A stretch of DNA of 63,637 nt, taken from NCBI RefSeq assembly GCF_000332815.1, contig NZ_AOFD01000022.1:1-63637 (forward strand). Reading direction: 5' to 3'. Of this stretch, positions 62,842 to 63,637 are shown one piece after another (position 1 is the stretch's first letter; each line of letters opens with the position of its first letter). This stretch comes from Arthrobacter nitrophenolicus. Lineage in GTDB: Bacteria > Actinomycetota > Actinomycetes > Actinomycetales > Micrococcaceae. The position numbers were made by a program, and so were the translations under genes. The notes under the pieces were generated by a model, which had not been told where the DNA came from, did not search any database, and saw nothing but the letters and a program-made list of their open reading frames with translations.

Positions 62842-63637
62842 ATGCCCTGGCGTCCCCCACCCAGCGACCGGTTCTACCGCTTCCTGGTGCGCACCGGACT
62901 GTTCCTCCGGTGGGCCCTGCAGGTCAGGATCATCACTTCCGGAACGGAGCATCTGCCGGACCCCGGACCCCGTCACGGTGCTTCCCGCGCGGTGGTCCCG
63001 GGAGTCGGGGCCGTCTTCGCCATCACCCATTTCGGCTACCTGGACTTTGCCGCGGCGGAGCTCCTGCTGTGGAAACGCGAACGCGGCCAGCTGCGGTTCC
63101 TGATCCACCAGGGCGCCGCGGACCACTGGCTTGCGGGGCCGGCCATTGCAGCATCCGGGCATGTGGTGGTGGGCTACGCGGAACGCTCGGGCGCCTACGA
63201 CAATGCGGTGGCCAGGCTGCGGGCCGGCGAATACCTTGCCGTGTTCCCGGAGGCAGGGGTGAGCCGTAGCTTCGTGGTCCGTGAATGCAGGACCGGCGCG
63301 GTCCGGATGGCGGCGGAAGCAGGCGTCCCGGTCATACCGGTCTCGGTGTGGGGAACGCATCGGCTGCTGACGCGGGGGCACGGGTTTTCGCTGCGGCGGG
63401 GCTGGCGGGCACCGGTCCGGTCCATGTGGGTGCGCCGCTGCGGTTTCCGCCGGACGTGGACGCAGAGCGCGAAACCCTGCTGCTCCGGCGCCTGCTCCAG
63501 GCCGGCGTGGACCGGTGTATCGCGGACTTTCCGCTGGCACCGGAGCCGGGCGCCTGGTGGATGCCCTCGCACCTGGGCGGCGGTGCGCCGTCGGAAACCG
63601 AGCGGCAGGCGCTGGACGCCCGCGACGCAGCCCGCGG
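62842..63637 (+). CDS. PlsC-like lysophospholipid acyltransferase, 5' part (frameshifted and cut by window edge)
   Basis: A membrane-associated acyltransferase of the 1-acylglycerol-3-phosphate type. ATG 62842 (MPWRPPPSDRFYRFLVRTGL) begins the protein. The catalytic motif is degenerate: FAITHFGYLDFAAAELLL has H-x4-D (His-Phe-Gly-Tyr-Leu-Asp), followed by AVFPEAGVSRSFVVRECRTG and VPVIPVSVWGTHRLLTRGHG. Near 63420 one G is missing: RRGWRAPVR should join VHVGAPLRFPPDV, which then continues LLLRRLLQAGVDRCIADFPL and GAWWMPSHLGG to the window end with no stop. Function in phospholipid or storage-lipid synthesis is inferred from the family. Confidence 0.78.
   Translation, partial: MPWRPPPSDRFYRFLVRTGLFLRWALQVRIITSGTEHLPDPGPRHGASRAVVPGVGAVFAITHFGYLDFAAAELLLWKRERGQLRFLIHQGAADHWLAGPAIAASGHVVVGYAERSGAYDNAVARLRAGEYLAVFPEAGVSRSFVVRECRTGAVRMAAEAGVPVIPVSVWGTHRLLTRGHGFSLRRGWRAPVRSMWVRRCGFRRTWTQSAKPCCSGACSRPAWTGVSRTFRWHRSRAPGGCPRTWAAVRRRKPSGRRWTPATQPA

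Noticed and set aside
1..63637. CRISPR array, insertion sequence, toxin-antitoxin pair or rRNA genes
   Set aside because: No regularly spaced repeats, transposase motifs, toxin-antitoxin type gene pairs or rRNA sequence were seen on either strand.

Overview
The window is very GC-rich, tightly packed chromosomal DNA with many GTG starts and 1-8 bp start/stop overlaps. Gene content and order (rimP-nusA-ylxR-infB; rpsB-tsf-pyrH-frr-cdsA; Rip1-type protease next to dxr and ispG; actinobacterial holin-X, DUF4439 and SatD-family proteins) point to an actinomycete, most likely of the Arthrobacter/Pseudarthrobacter group (Micrococcaceae). That assignment is inference from family resemblance, not from a database search. 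No phage, plasmid, insertion sequence or CRISPR array was recognised.

Layout. 1-2.6 kb: the transcription/translation operon rimP-nusA-ylxR-infB (infB runs off the left edge). 2.7-7.3 kb: a ferritin-like exported protein, an APH(6)-type kinase, a PLP decarboxylase and a TSUP exporter. 7.3-9.1 kb: proS with a structured leader. 9.5-11.7 kb: ABC-2 exporter plus TetR regulator with a candidate operator. 11.7-18.8 kb: lipoprotein, GNAT, ispG, YciI-like, a SatD-family regulator with a membrane partner, site-2 protease and dxr. 18.9-20.3 kb: lipase-maturation-factor-like membrane protein. 20.3-33.4 kb: a leucine / branched-chain amino acid catabolic block. Its seven-gene operon encodes acyl-CoA carboxylase beta and alpha subunits, an acyl-CoA dehydrogenase, ScoA/ScoB, a MaoC hydratase and a CitE-like lyase, and faces a divergent TetR gene. 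A three-gene branched-chain keto-acid dehydrogenase operon (E1alpha, E1beta, E2) faces a divergent Lrp/AsnC gene across a near-perfect CRP-type palindrome. 33.6-42.1 kb: small membrane proteins, then a carboxylate-uptake region in which a LytS/LytR-type two-component system lies between two pairs of SSS symporter plus small membrane protein. 42.1-47.0 kb: DivIVA-like protein and cdsA-frr-pyrH-tsf-rpsB. 47.5-55.5 kb: M23 peptidase, acyl-CoA dehydrogenase, a CAU tRNA, glycosyltransferase, DMT transporter, CDP-alcohol transferase, holin-X protein, MFS exporter and small proteins. 55.5-63.6 kb: two identical tRNA-Asn genes, dnaG, dgt, dusB, a YibE/F protein, an alpha/beta hydrolase and a PlsC-like acyltransferase cut by the right edge.

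The most unusual property of the window is that twelve genes, including the normally essential dnaG and dxr, are each broken by one or two single-base losses (15 in all). Every loss lies in a short G or C run, and adding one base at each restores a normal full-length protein. No one-base gain was seen. This pattern fits systematic consensus (homopolymer) error better than real pseudogenes, so these genes are annotated as full-length CDS with the suspected position given. Biologically, the most interesting module is the SatD-family gene: its N-terminal half has motifs reminiscent of nucleotide cyclases, it carries a C-terminal helix-turn-helix, it overlaps a membrane-protein gene, and a perfect palindrome lies just upstream.
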